From assembly GCA_963989385.1 (NCBI GenBank), contig OZ022501.1, positions 20,484,102-20,548,101 on the forward strand: a stretch of DNA of 64,000 bases. Direction: 5' to 3'. A program made the position numbers and the translations under genes. Origin of the DNA: Ctena decussata (taxonomy: Eukaryota; Mollusca; Bivalvia; Lucinida; Lucinidae). This document shows positions 1 through 10,806 of this stretch, one piece after another (position 1 is the stretch's first letter; the number at the start of each line of letters is the position of its first letter). Below the pieces are notes generated by a model that worked only from the letters and a program-made list of their open reading frames with translations, was not told the origin of the DNA and did no database searches.

Positions 1-152
1 GGTAGGAAAAGCTGTATACTCTTTAAGTAGTGGTTTTATACTTCCGTTTCCTTCCCTCTGTAAATCTTGGCCTCCTTGAAAGGAGAAGCCTGTTTCCATG
101 CGTATAAAATCTTATTAAGTTAAAATTCGTTTCGTTATTTAAGAAATAGATC

Positions 153-302
153 AGCTCTAGCAGTGAATTGTTGAGTAATAAATCAAAGTTTGCAGGGCAG
201 TTGTAAAGTAGATCATATCACGAGCGCGGAGCGTGGGGGATATATCTTCTTACAACAGACCGGGAAACAGTGAATTATTACTCAACAATTCAATGCTAGA
301 AC
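153..302. repeat. Inverted-repeat pair (foldback, ~32-bp arms, ~86-bp spacer)
   Basis: The left arm at about 153-184 contains CAGTGAATTGTTGAGTAATA. The right arm at about 271-302 is its reverse complement with a few mismatches. No coding content is seen between the arms. Probably the remnant of a foldback MITE. The rest of 1-1059 shows only AT-rich sequence without a recognisable gene. Confidence 0.6.
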
Positions 303-1059
303 TAAACTACAATGTACTCGTATTTCGATTCTTACACTCAGACACACTGAAGAAGTATTCTTTTTATTCAAATTCTCCCAACTTTCCCGCCGGGGCGTTC
401 ATGCTCCTGCTAATTTTTTTTTTAAAGTTTTATTTTATTATTTCCATTTCCCGTTACTGAGAAAGTTCTCAAAGACCTTGGCAATCTTTGAGGAGGGTTA
501 CACAGTGGATGTATATAAACCATTACATTATTACAGATTACTGTACAAGTACAACTTTCGCCCTTATTCCTTTCTCACTTTAACAAAAAAAAAATTCTTC
601 CTTTATAGGGAAAAGAAAATAAAAAAAAAGAGGGGAAGGAGGAAGTTTCTGTATATCCCTTGTTTCTGACCTGGCACTGAAAAAAGAACTTATTTCCATG
701 TTTTAAAGTTTTGGGGTTGTTTTCAGTATTTGAAATTTTTATGAGTATTGTTCTTATTAAATTCTTTCCTGCTAATATTCTTATCTGCATCTAAGTTAAA
801 TGTACGTTTTTATGGCAATCTGAGAAAGAAAAAGAGACGCCTCAAAACGTCACAAAATTACGTTAGTAATTGCCAGTGACGTCCGCAATTAGACTCAGGC
901 GTTTTGAAACAGTGAGTTGCTGCAAAATGAAACACGGAAAGTTTCCATTGCTTCTGTAGGTGCACTGTGTTAGAATTACAGATACATTTAAAATTTGAAC
1001 TTTTACTGTATGTCATCATAAGAATCACCATTACCATTGTTATAAAAACGTATCGCACG

Positions 1060-1278
1060 TACAGTCAACTCTCGATATCTCAAAGACGAAGTTCATCCCA
1101 AACTACTGATATTTCAAAGTAAATTTTCTGGTCCCAGAAAATTTACTTTGAGATACCAGTAGTTTAAGATAATACGTGTTGAATGAAAGGAAAAATAGGC
1201 AATGTGTCCAAACTATATTCTTTGATATCAGTGCATTAGTTGAGATATCAGTGCTCGAGATATCGAGAGTTGACTGTA
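1060..1278. mobile_element. MITE with mariner-like ends and TA duplication
   Basis: The element runs CAGTCAACTCTCGATATCTC at the left and ends with the matching inverted repeat (GAGATATCGAGAGTTGACTG) at 1276. It is flanked by TA at 1060-1061 and 1277-1278, as expected for Tc1/mariner-type insertion. A second nested palindrome lies inside at about 1100-1167, with an 18-bp perfect core stem at 1114-1131/1134-1151. There is no coding capacity. Confidence 0.75.
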
Positions 1279-1648
1279 TATACATAGACTTTAAATCCAC
1301 TTTCAGAATTTTCACTATTATATAGGCATTGGATTTGTGTTTTAGATAAAGACAGTTTATATCTTGAGGCATACAGATTATGCATAAGTCTCCTTGTATG
1401 ATATTCCAACTTTGATAACTGCTCATTCTCATAATTCCGTTGTTTGTGCATTTTCCCGAGTTTTCCACAGGGCTGCAAAGTTAACATGATGCACAGTCGT
1501 TATCTCTTTACTTATGTCAATTGGATTGTGTTGATTCTGATAATGCTTCACATTTTAATATGAAATGGCATTCATTCACCTTCTTACATAGTAAGCAAAC
1601 AGGATTTATTCTTATTGAATTCATTGTCTGTTGTACTGCAACACATAT

Positions 1649-1883
1649 GAGCCGCGACACGACAAAACCAACAAAATGGTAATGCGCCCAGCGCAGACTC
1701 AGAACAGCCTGGACATCCACCCAGTCTGATCAGTCTTCGCTGTCCGCATGGAGGTAGCTTAGACCCTTAGCTACCTTTTAAGCGCTTAGCGAAGAGTCTG
1801 ATCAGACTGGATGGTTGCCCAGGCTGATCTGAGTCTGTGCTGGGCGCAAAACCACTTAGTTGGTTTTCTCGTGTCGCCGGCTC
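1649..1883. mobile_element. Foldback MITE family FB-1, copy 1
   Basis: Almost the whole element is one imperfect palindrome. It starts GAGCCGCGACACGA and ends with the complement CGTGTCGCCGGCTC. Inner arms carry CAGTCTGATCAG-type sequence on both sides of a TAGCTTAGACCCTTAGCTA centre. It is flanked by ATAT at 1645-1648 and 1884-1887, a 4-bp target duplication. Further copies in this window lie at 16115, 22341, 28557 and 60233, with a fragment near 14735. Confidence 0.8.
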
Positions 1884-2062
1884 ATATGCTCCACAGAGAA
1901 ACTCCAGTTTTGATTGGTTAATGGTTGATGACTGGTCTGTAATGGGCATTCCTGATATATTCAATGAGGCTGGGAAACAGAGCACCGGAAACAACTGATA
2001 TGCCGCGAAAAAAGCTACAAGTGAAGACCAGATCAGAAGCCACTATATCATCATACTCTTGT

Positions 2063-3961
2063 TCATTTTAGAACATTATTTTGTTTGGTGTCTTCGGTCA
2101 TCAGTTTGATGTTTTCACCCTTTACTTTTTCACTTTCTTTGCTCTTTATGCTAAAGAAGAAACCACTAGGAAATAGGCGACAAAATCTGTCGGGTAATGG
2201 ATATAAGGTCATTTTGTCTATGTTTTCTTTTTCTGTCTTTTTCGTCAGAAGACTTGCAATTATCCCAACTGTTACAGTGACGAGAAATCCTAGCAGAGAC
2301 AGAAGCATGAACGAGACTCCGAATATGGTCTCCAGTACTGTTGTGTTATCCCCATACTTAACGAGTACAGGAGTATTTTGTTCAACATTTACACCAGTTT
2401 CAGTTAACGCTACTAAAGTAGCGTTAACTGAAGCTGGCGAAAATGTTGAACCTAGCACGTACAAATTAGAAACTGATTCATTTGAAGCAATAACAGCCAC
2501 TGAAAACTCTTTAGAAAGATTTGAGGCGATGCATTTGTCAGTGGGTCCAAGCGGTAAATAGGCAGGTGTTCGCACAGACAAAAATATTTGTCCTATATTA
2601 AATGTCAAAGTTACTAGCATCCCTGAGATTCCTCCAATGATCACACCTTTTGTTGTCGACCGTAAGAAGAAGATCGATAGAATGAATACTCCGCACGTAG
2701 GGCCATCAATAGATCCCATAACTGCTTGAAATATAGAATATATTGGCCCAGTCATTAATGACATAAGAAAACACAAACCCATGGACATCACGCCGTAAAC
2801 AAAAACTACAGCCTTGCATAGCTTGGTAGCCTTCTTATCACTCATATTTGGATATCTGATCTTTATTATATCTTCAAATGTTATAGAACTCAGACCAGTT
2901 AGGCAAGACGACAGCGTACTTAATGCAGCACTTGACAGAGATGCGATAAAAAGTCCCGGTAGTCCTGGCATATCTCCAAAAAGATCCATGACTGCCGTCG
3001 GTACTATTTCGTTTATGTCTAAAATTCTACCTGAGGCTAATGGGTCACAGCCGGTTGATGCATAATACGCAAATATAGTTACTCCTTCGAAGAAGCAGGG
3101 TACAGCAAAGAAGCAGTAAAACGGCGTTGCTATCAAGAACATTATGTATGTACTCCTGGCAGTTGGCGTTGATTTTATTCGTTGCAGTCCAGCTTGGGTG
3201 AAGAAAAGAACCATGAATTGAGTAACTGGCCCAAACACACAATTCCACACAGTGTAACGTACAGTGGGGTCCAGTCGAAAATCGGCGACCTGAAATCTTT
3301 CCTCTGCTAGACTGTATATTGCAGAGGGACCACCAACGGTTGTAGTTGTTGCTATTAATATTGCAGTTATACCGCATAGCATGACACAGAGCTGAAATAC
3401 GTCAGTCCAGATGACAGCCTTAAACCCTCCAAGTGAAGTATATATGGCTGTAACAGCCGTGTAAGTCAGAACTGTGGACCAGAACGGCACTCTCAGAACT
3501 GATGTTAAGGCCACGCAAGTCCCAAGTACGACAACTGCCATGTAAAAGACAAGATAAATTACTCCTCCGGTCGCTGCGATGAATCGTACCTCATTTGAAC
3601 CGTAGCGTAAATTAAAATACTTGTAAATACTTGTTATCTGCAAGGGTCGGAAGACGGGCACAGCAATGAAAGTGCCTAAAACAAAGGCTATCATGATTCC
3701 AATGACTTCCAGAGAAAACTTCATTCCATAACCATACACCTCAGCAGGAACCCCGAGAAACATCAAAGATGATTGGAAAGTCACAATAAAGGACAAAGCC
3801 ACTGGTAAGGAGCGCATCTTCTTCCCACCGAAAAAGTAGTCCGACGAAGAAAACTCCTTTTTCTTGCAAAAAGCGAAGAACAAACCTATTATCATTGAAG
3901 CAACTAGCATTGCTCCAAATATAATATAATCAACAATATGAAAATTATTTTTATCCTCCAT
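2063..3961 (-). CDS. SLC5-family sodium-coupled solute (monocarboxylate/multivitamin-like) transporter
   Basis: A 632-residue multi-pass membrane protein, close to the roughly 600-residue length of SLC5A5/6/8/12 proteins. Family features are visible in order: an N-terminal VDYIIFGAML segment (residues 9-18), SSSDYFFGGKKM (38-49), YTSLGGFKAVIWTDVFQ (174-190), and the serine-rich SLSSAALSTLSSCLTGLSS stretch (341-359) that in this family lies at the second sodium site. About thirteen hydrophobic segments follow the usual spacing. The large outer loop near residues 470-545 has several N-x-S/T sequons. The family uses the sodium gradient to import small organic anions at the plasma membrane; the exact substrate cannot be read from sequence. 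I start at the first ATG (3961), which matches the family N terminus; the frame stays open to about 4169 without another ATG. The coding region has no introns. An inverted repeat lies in the outer-loop codons. Confidence 0.9.
   Translation of the reverse strand: MEDKNNFHIVDYIIFGAMLVASMIIGLFFAFCKKKEFSSSDYFFGGKKMRSLPVALSFIVTFQSSLMFLGVPAEVYGYGMKFSLEVIGIMIAFVLGTFIAVPVFRPLQITSIYKYFNLRYGSNEVRFIAATGGVIYLVFYMAVVVLGTCVALTSVLRVPFWSTVLTYTAVTAIYTSLGGFKAVIWTDVFQLCVMLCGITAILIATTTTVGGPSAIYSLAEERFQVADFRLDPTVRYTVWNCVFGPVTQFMVLFFTQAGLQRIKSTPTARSTYIMFLIATPFYCFFAVPCFFEGVTIFAYYASTGCDPLASGRILDINEIVPTAVMDLFGDMPGLPGLFIASLSSAALSTLSSCLTGLSSITFEDIIKIRYPNMSDKKATKLCKAVVFVYGVMSMGLCFLMSLMTGPIYSIFQAVMGSIDGPTCGVFILSIFFLRSTTKGVIIGGISGMLVTLTFNIGQIFLSVRTPAYLPLGPTDKCIASNLSKEFSVAVIASNESVSNLYVLGSTFSPASVNATLVALTETGVNVEQNTPVLVKYGDNTTVLETIFGVSFMLLSLLGFLVTVTVGIIASLLTKKTEKENIDKMTLYPLPDRFCRLFPSGFFFSIKSKESEKVKGENIKLMTEDTKQNNVLK
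2380..2451. repeat. 36-bp-arm palindrome inside the SLC5 coding region
   Basis: Arms at about 2380-2414 and 2417-2451 are complementary, with three mismatches seen by eye. The inner 14 bp (CAGTTAACGCTACT / AGTAGCGTTAACTG) are perfect around a 2-base AA centre. It lies within codons for residues about 504-528 of the symporter outer loop and keeps the frame open on both strands. Confidence 0.85.
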
Positions 3962-3972
3962 ATTAGTGTAAC

Positions 3973-4003
<31 letters not shown>

Positions 4004-4169
4004 TCTTTTATCAAGTTCAAGAATATCCTGATCTGAACCTTTGTAATCCAGAAATCCAACAGTGACTTTTTTGTACGGAATGACTGATACACACAACAAC
4101 AGGAGTATACCGAAAGACAAAAGTGGGCCTGACTTGCTCCCCCACAAAGGACTGACCGTATGTATGGTT
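3962..4169 (-). other. 5' leader or possible N-terminal extension of the SLC5 gene, with (AAT)9
   Basis: In frame with the symporter and upstream of its first ATG lies an open stretch with a leucine-rich hydrophobic run and nine consecutive AAT (Asn) codons at 3974-4000. It has no ATG and an in-frame TAA near 4169. It is therefore either 5' UTR containing a trinucleotide repeat, or coding sequence reached by splicing from an upstream exon. I favour the UTR reading. Confidence 0.45.
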
Positions 4170-4455
4170 TATACTTAAGTAAACAGGTAAATTTGTGTGA
4201 TGGGTCGCCTGCGTAGATCTTGAACATTTAAGAAATGATGTGAACTTTGCAAAATGTGTATTGAGAACCTAATTTCAAGCTTTAGCACGGTAATGCTTGC
4301 CGGACGTTTGGGATAAAATCACAACACACGGTTAAATTAGACTACAAAGTCTACGCCAACCTCACACCGTACATTCGATCTTTAACATTTTGGAAAAGCC
4401 GGACGGGTACGTAAAATACAGATGTTTATCAAATCACGCGCTTTTTTGCGGGTAA
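4170..4455. other. Short intergenic stretch, presumed SLC5 upstream region
   Basis: This lies between the symporter leader and the LINE target site. No gene or clear core promoter motif is seen. The symporter promoter may be here or beyond the LINE. Confidence 0.3.
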
Positions 4456-4466
4456 GTCATTTTCTT
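4456..4466. repeat. Left target-site duplication of the LINE
   Basis: GTCATTTTCTT here is repeated exactly at 14539-14549 right after the A-rich LINE tail. Including the preceding AA, the match is 13 bp. This fixes both LINE ends. Confidence 0.85.
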
Positions 4467-4724
4467 TTGGGGACTTCCGGTTGCGCTTCGCAGATGGCGG
4501 CGTGTATGAAAATTTCGTAACAAGTAAAATCAACAAGGTGCCATAGAAAATAAATTTTTCTAGAATGTAGCAGTTCAAAAAGAACATTTAGTCATAAGAA
4601 ATACTCTGGTGGTAGCTGAAAAGTTGTAAGCGTACAGGTATTGCGAGAAACGAACACGTTGGTGATTAACAGTACACCACCCGTTGAATTACTACTACAG
4701 TGACTGCCCATAAGACAGCAAGCA

Positions 4725-5251
4725 ATGGAGAAGAAGGTCCAGAACCCATGTTTAAAAAACCTAAGGAGTGCTTCTCAAACGCAGGATAGCCCAAAGCCAA
4801 CAAAGACTCTGGCCGAAAAAGCAGATAAAGTTAAAGAGCCTAAGCAGACATCAATTACTGGATTCCAGTCTGACCCAGAAAAAGGCTCAGCATCTGGTGA
4901 GGAGGTCAAAACACTCAGAAAAGAAATGAAAGCCTATTTTGAAGAGTTAGACAAGAAAATGGCAAGCAGATTCAGTTCGATAGACAGTAAATTTACAGGT
5001 ATTTTTGAAAGTATAAGAGGTGAGGTAGCACAATTAAGGTCTGAGGTCACAGAGTCAAGGGAGGAGGCTGCAGGTATATCTTCTAAAGTTAGTGAAATAG
5101 AAAGAAGTCTTGAATACCAAGCTGAAGAGCTGCGCAACATTAAACTTTCACAGACAGAAGGTATAGAAAAAGCAAAGTCAGACCTCAATAAGAAAATAAC
5201 CGAGCTGAATAATAAGTTATTTCTCCTGGACAAACATGACCGGAAATATAA
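4725..5251 (+). pseudogene. LINE ORF1, N-terminal part (coiled coil), split by insertion
   Basis: The ATG at 4725 opens a lysine/glutamate-rich protein. About 60 residues of basic, low-complexity N terminus are followed by a long heptad-like coiled-coil region (roughly residues 60-170), as in L1 ORF1 proteins that trimerise and bind element RNA. At residue 175 (DRKYN) the reading enters the TIR of the nested element and stops after three or four foreign residues. The continuation resumes in the same frame at 10997. The ORF was therefore intact in this part before the insertion. Confidence 0.8.
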
Positions 5252-5490
5252 CAGTGATTCTTGAAAAAAGGGTACAATTGTGAAAAAACCATGTCGCCGA
5301 TGTTAAACAGACACACACACGAACATACTTTAGACTAAATAGGTGACGTATTGTTATTTTGACAGTGTAATATTATTATGCAAACCTTGTGGTATTCCCA
5401 ATAGGATTTAAGACGCTAAGCCTTGAATTTTTTACGATGCTTTTGTGTTGGGGGATGCTTTTTTCGACTGTCGCAAGCAGAGTAGCTATA

Positions 5491-7686
5491 ACAAGAGGGC
5501 CAAGAGGCCCTGAATTGCTCACCTGAACAAAAAGGTTAAAGGTCATACTAGGGTCATCATTTGAACAAACCTGCTAGTTTGCAACCATTTCCAAATGGTT
5601 CTGAAGAAGAGTCTTTTTTTATATTTTTCTATGTATTGCTATGGGTCGAACCCTGGACCCCCTGGGGCGGGGCCATTTTGGACCCTGGGGCCATCATTTG
5701 AATAATCTTGGACCACTAGGCAATGCTACATACTAAATTTCAAGCATCTGAGCCAAGTGGTTCTGAAAAAGAAGATTTTTGAATATTTTTCCTTTGTATT
5801 TTCTATGGTTCAAACCCAAGACACCATGGGGCAGGGCCATTTTTGACCCTGGTGCCATCATTTGAAAAAACTTGGTAAAGGACCATTAGGAAATGCATCA
5901 TACCAAATTTCAAGCATCTGCACTAAGGGGTTCTGGAGAAGAAGATTTTTAAGTATACTTTAATTACGAACCCAAGACTCCCCACCCCAGGGCCATTTTT
6001 GAACCCAGGGCCACCATTTACACAAACATTGTAGAAGTCCACCAGGCAATGCATCATACCAAATTTCAAGCATCTGTGCCAAGTGGTTCTGAAGAAGAAG
6101 ATTTTTGAATATTTTTCTATATATTTCTGTGGTTCAAACTCAGGACTCGATGCCGTAGGGCTATTTTGGACCCTTGGGCCATCATTTGAACAAACTAGAT
6201 AAAGGACTATAAGGCAATGCTACATACCAGATTTCGAGCATCTGGGCCAAAAGGTTCTAAAGAAGAAGATTTTTAAATATTTTTCTATGTATTTCTATGG
6301 TTCAAACCCAGGACCACCTAAGGCGGGGCCATTTTAGGCCCTGGGGTCATCATTTGAACAAACTTGGTAAAAGACCACTAGGCAATGCTACAGATCAAAT
6401 TTCAAGCATCTAAGCCAAATGGTTCTGGGGAAGAAGATTTTTTAAATATTTTTTCTATGTATTTCTATGGTTCAAACCTAGGACTCTCTGCCGCAGGGCC
6501 ATTTTAGACCCTGGGGCCACCATTTGAACAAACTTGGTAAAAGACTACTAGGCAATGTATCAAACCAAATTTCAAGCATCTGAGCCTTTCGGCTCTGAAT
6601 AAGAAGATTTTTGAATATTATCTATGAATTTGTATAGTTCAAACCCAAGACCCCCTGGGGCAGGGCCATTTTGGATCCTCGGGCCATCATTTGAACAAAC
6701 TTGGTGAAGGACCACTGGGCAATGCTACATACCAAATTTCAAGCATCTGAGCCTTGTAGTTCTGAAGAAGAAGATTTTTCAATATTTTTCTATGTATTTC
6801 TATGGTTCAAACCTGGGACTCCCTGCCCCAGGGCCATTTTGAACCCTGGGGCCACCATTTGAACAAACTTGGTGAAGGACCACTAGGCAATGCTACATAC
6901 CAAATTTCAAGCATCTGAGCCAAGCAGTTCTGGAGAAGAAGATTTTTAAGTATATTATAGATTCGCACCCAAGACCCCCTGCCCCAGGGCCGTTTTGGAC
7001 CCTGGGGCCACCATTTGAACAAACTTGGTAAAGGACCACTAGGCAATGCTACATACCAAATTTCAAGCATCTGAGCCAAGTAGTTCTGGAGAGGAAGATT
7101 TTTAAGTATATTTTAGTTTCAAACCCAAGACCCCCTGCCCCAGGGCCATTTTAGACCCTGGGGCCACCATTTGAATAAACTTGACAGAAGACCACAAGGC
7201 CATGCTACATACCAAATTTCAAGCATCTGAGCCAAGCAGTTCTGGAGAAGAAGATTTTTAAGTATATTTTAGTTTCGAACCCAAGACCCCCTGCCCCAGG
7301 GCCGTTTTGGACCCTGGGGCCACCATTTGAACAAACTTGACAGAAGACCACAAGGCCATGCTACATACCAAATTTCAAGCATCTGAGCCAAGCAGTTCTG
7401 GAGAAGAAGATTTTTAAGTATATTTTAGTTTCGAACCCAAGACCACCTGCCCCAGGGCCGTTTTGGACCCTGGGGCCACCATTTGAACAAACTTGGTAGA
7501 GGTCCACTAGACAATGCTTCATACCAAATATCGAAGACCTAGGCCTAGCGGTTTCAGAGAAGATGTTAGGTCATTTAAAGCAAATTGTTGACGACACACG
7601 ACACACGACACACGACGGACGACGGACGACAGACACTGAATGATCACAATAGCTCACCCTGAGCCTATGGCTCAGGTGAGCTAATA
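5491..7686 (+). mobile_element. Pearl/Helentron-like element H1 (~170-bp tandem core)
   Basis: It starts ACAAGAGGGCCAAGAGGCCC followed by GCTCACCTGA. About a dozen tandem units of 150-175 bp follow, each with CCATTTTGGACCCTGGGGCC and CAAATTTCAAGCATCTGAGCC. A CACGACGGACGAC-type microsatellite (7588-7632) and a terminal hairpin formed by AGCTCACC...GGTGAGCT (7651-7682) come next. The 5' GCTCACCTGA is complementary to the 3' hairpin arm, as in short-TIR Helentron-derived elements. No protein is encoded; short ORFs in the repeats are coincidental. Confidence 0.75.
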
Positions 7687-7843
7687 AACACCTTTGATAA
7701 ACAAGGTTATTGCTAAAAGCAAGATCAAATTTCTTTACCATATAGAAATCCCAGGTTGACCGATGTCTCTTGTAGTTTCATTCAGTTTCTAATCCGTTCA
7801 TTTACAAAAATAATTGAAAAAGTTCCTTGTCGCCAAAATGCTA

Positions 7844-10806
7844 CTCACCTACCGTAACGATTTCTAAGCCCCACCTATAAACAACAGTGAATGGATATCG
7901 TGATGGAAAATGAGTCTATTTTAGTACCAGGATATCCATTGAAATAAAAAGGATAAGAACCAATTCATTTGTTACACTAAAATCTGAGTAAGCAGCTTTA
8001 ACTTCACATTTTTATTTGTCACTTTTCACAGCCTCCCCTCCGTAACGGTCCTTTTCTGAAACATTAGGTCTTTTGCAAACTATTCTCTATTAGTTTGCGA
8101 CTGTGTAACAAGGATGTGGTTTATAAAACACAATTTCATCCTTTTGTGATTCATAACTTATTGTACACTACCTGATTTGTCCCATGTCCGCTCCCCTCCG
8201 TAACGGCTCCCCCTCCGTAACTAAATCTTTGACCCAAACCACCATTGTGATTTTGAGGTAAGTACCACAGTCAAATGAAATATACTTTTCTTTAAAATAA
8301 CAGAAAGCAGAAAAGAACGATTTCTTTCATTTGAGTTTCAGAATTTTTCAGATATTGAATCGATTCCAGGTAGTATATTTTGTCCAATATATCTACTTAG
8401 CGTGTGATCAACGGAAAAATATACATTTATTTCCCGATTTTTTGTATACTCTAGTTAGTATAGATAGGATGTAGGGATAAACCATATAACATGTGAACTT
8501 GCGGTCATTTAGTGCAGAAATGACCGACCAAATTGTGTCGTTACGGAGGGGAGAAAAACTCCATAAACTGACAGTTCACAAACGAAATGCATTCTTATGG
8601 TCACTGATATGTGGAAAGTCCAAGTGAACACGTTCTAGTATTAAACCTGTTATGCTTAAATAGATAAAACCGTTTTTGAATAAATAATTATGAAAATTAT
8701 TTTGGCTGCTCCGTTACGGAGGGGAGCTGGTTAATTCGATCGATCGATATGCGAAAAAATCAGAATTTGGTAACTGGTACTGGAATAAACTGGTAGAATA
8801 AATCAGACTTCCTGTAAGATAAACGTCTTCACAAATTATACAGATGAGGCATAGACACTTTTCAGTAAACAAGTACGTTACGGAGGGTAGAAAATCGTTA
8901 CGGAGAGGAATTCAGGCGCTTAAAACAGCGGTTATAAGAGTCCAGTTGCATGGACGGTTATAAACATGTTCTGTCAGAGTCTTTACTATGAAACTGTAAT
9001 TTTGTTCTTAAAATACGTCCAGTATGTTAAAAAAAAACTTCTAGCGTCATGATGGAAAAGGTGCATATTTTAATAAAAGGCAGCTGAATGCTATTAAAGT
9101 AACATGTATCTCAGAACTTACCTCGGGAATGTTATTTTAAGATCTATAAATTTTAGCATCACAGACAGTTAATAAGAACGAAAATAAAGCCGATTCGTGA
9201 GAATGCCAAGAACGTTGTCTGTTGCGCAAACAAAGAATCAGATCAGTTACATAAGGCCTGAAGAAAGCGATTTTATGTCCTTTATAACAGTATTTCAGTC
9301 ATATCAGGACGATGGAAGGGTGATATTGAAAAGCTTGTGCAATGGAACCCCTTTTTCGCTTTGGAAGATTTCCGCCTCCAGGGGGTCTGGAGCCGGTTCC
9401 ACTAGAACAGCAGGCCAGCACGTAACCTACTTAGCTATCAGAGCTCCTCTCCTGTCCCCCCCCCCCCTCCCCCGCCGTATTCTCCTCCGACACCCGTCAC
9501 TACACAACCCTCCCTCCCCACCCCCACCCACACCTCGCAAAAAAGTACGAAAGAAAAAGGACAGAGGAGAACAGGTTTAAGGGAATAAACCTTAGAGATA
9601 ACAGATAATAGCAATTCAATATTGCACATTATGTAAAGCCAGACAAAATAAAGCTTTTTCTGCATAAATACACGGGCAAACCAGAGCAACACGTAGACTT
9701 TCCAGGGGCCACCCGGAGATATACATGAATGTATACATGTCCTCGAGTAGCCCAAGGAGCACCCGGACACCACCCGAGTTCACACTTAAGCGGTCATGCC
9801 GAAAGTGCTCATCCTAAATCCATACGAGGTTTGTAAAGATGCCATATTTCAGTAGACCAGTTGAACCACATATTTCCTAATATTATCACTGTGATATCCA
9901 AAACAGGAATTACTACATGACAACTCCAAGAATGCGTATCAATAACGACTTTTCAAAGTTACCGAAATTTACGAAGTCAGGAAAGATACTGGAATTACAA
10001 CTTGTCTTGTGCCCTTTAAGAGTCATCGGTAATAAATAAGATAACGTATGACGCACGTTAAACTTTCTACCCTCCGTAACGAAAATCATTGTCCGAGAAA
10101 TGACAAAAGAATGGTAGACAGGGCAGATTATGATTAGGTATTACCGGTATCTGTAGGTGTTCAAAATGTCGACAGCACTGACCAGCTCTGGATAATTTTT
10201 GGTACTCATGATTTAATCTTTAGCTATGATGGAGGGTCATATTTCGAATTCATTGCTCTTAATGATATATAATTTGCTTAAAATAGCAGCGTCATTGTAT
10301 TAGTATAATATCAACTGATCTGTATTTAGAAGAAAAAGGTTGGAATTAAGAAGATACGCCCCACTTCTAAGGAATGTTTGTGAAAATAAAAATGCATATT
10401 TTGCATATGCTAAATGCACTCCCCTCCGTAACGAAAACGGTAGTTTGAGAAAATGTTCACAATGCACTTACAAATACCATATATCACTAAAAATGTCATA
10501 CAAAGTTATCATTGATAGGTTCGTGAGCTGTTTCAGTCCCTGGCGCTTTTAATGGCTTAGCTAATTTGTTTATTGCTTGGAAAGCAAATAGGGTAGTTTT
10601 ATTAAATTGTTCGTTTAAAGAAAGCCTTCTGTTTTCATTTTAATGAATTATTTCTGTAGGATACTCAAAGTGATCAATGTCATATAGAAATTACAGTTTT
10701 AGGTCAACACTGCGAAAAGAGAAACTATACTGCCAACTACATATATGTTAGACCTGCCAAACCTGCGGCTGTATGCCTTGTGTGGTTATATCTCACCTCC
10801 GTAACG
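7844..10806. promoter_or_regulatory. Cluster of 11 dispersed CTCCGTAACG motifs, both orientations
   Basis: The plus orientation (CCCCTCCGTAACG or near) occurs at about 7848, 8035, 8193, 8209, 10070, 10420 and 10793. The reverse orientation (CGTTACGGAGGGG or near) occurs at about 8539, 8711, 8876 and 8896. The motif is absent from the adjacent LINE. The spacing is irregular, so this is not a tandem array. It may be a protein-binding site such as the subterminal transposase sites of other DNA transposons. Sequence between motifs shows no gene. Confidence 0.6.

Noticed and set aside
2085..2561. A 158-codon plus-strand frame opposite the symporter
   Set aside because: It is antisense to a well-supported gene, and the resemblance between strands comes from the internal palindrome.
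4145..4147. A symporter start at TTG (4147), giving a 694-residue protein
   Set aside because: It is not an ATG. The first ATG at 3961 matches the family N terminus.
6807..7079. A minus-strand frame with a repeated LEIWYVALPSGP peptide as a possible repeat protein
   Set aside because: It is a translation of the tandem core of element H1, out of phase in other units and with no start or context.
9197..9580. A 127-codon plus-strand frame inside the TIR element as a possible transposase remnant
   Set aside because: The second half is translated from C-rich low-complexity DNA, and the first half includes a dispersed repeat word. No catalytic motif is seen.
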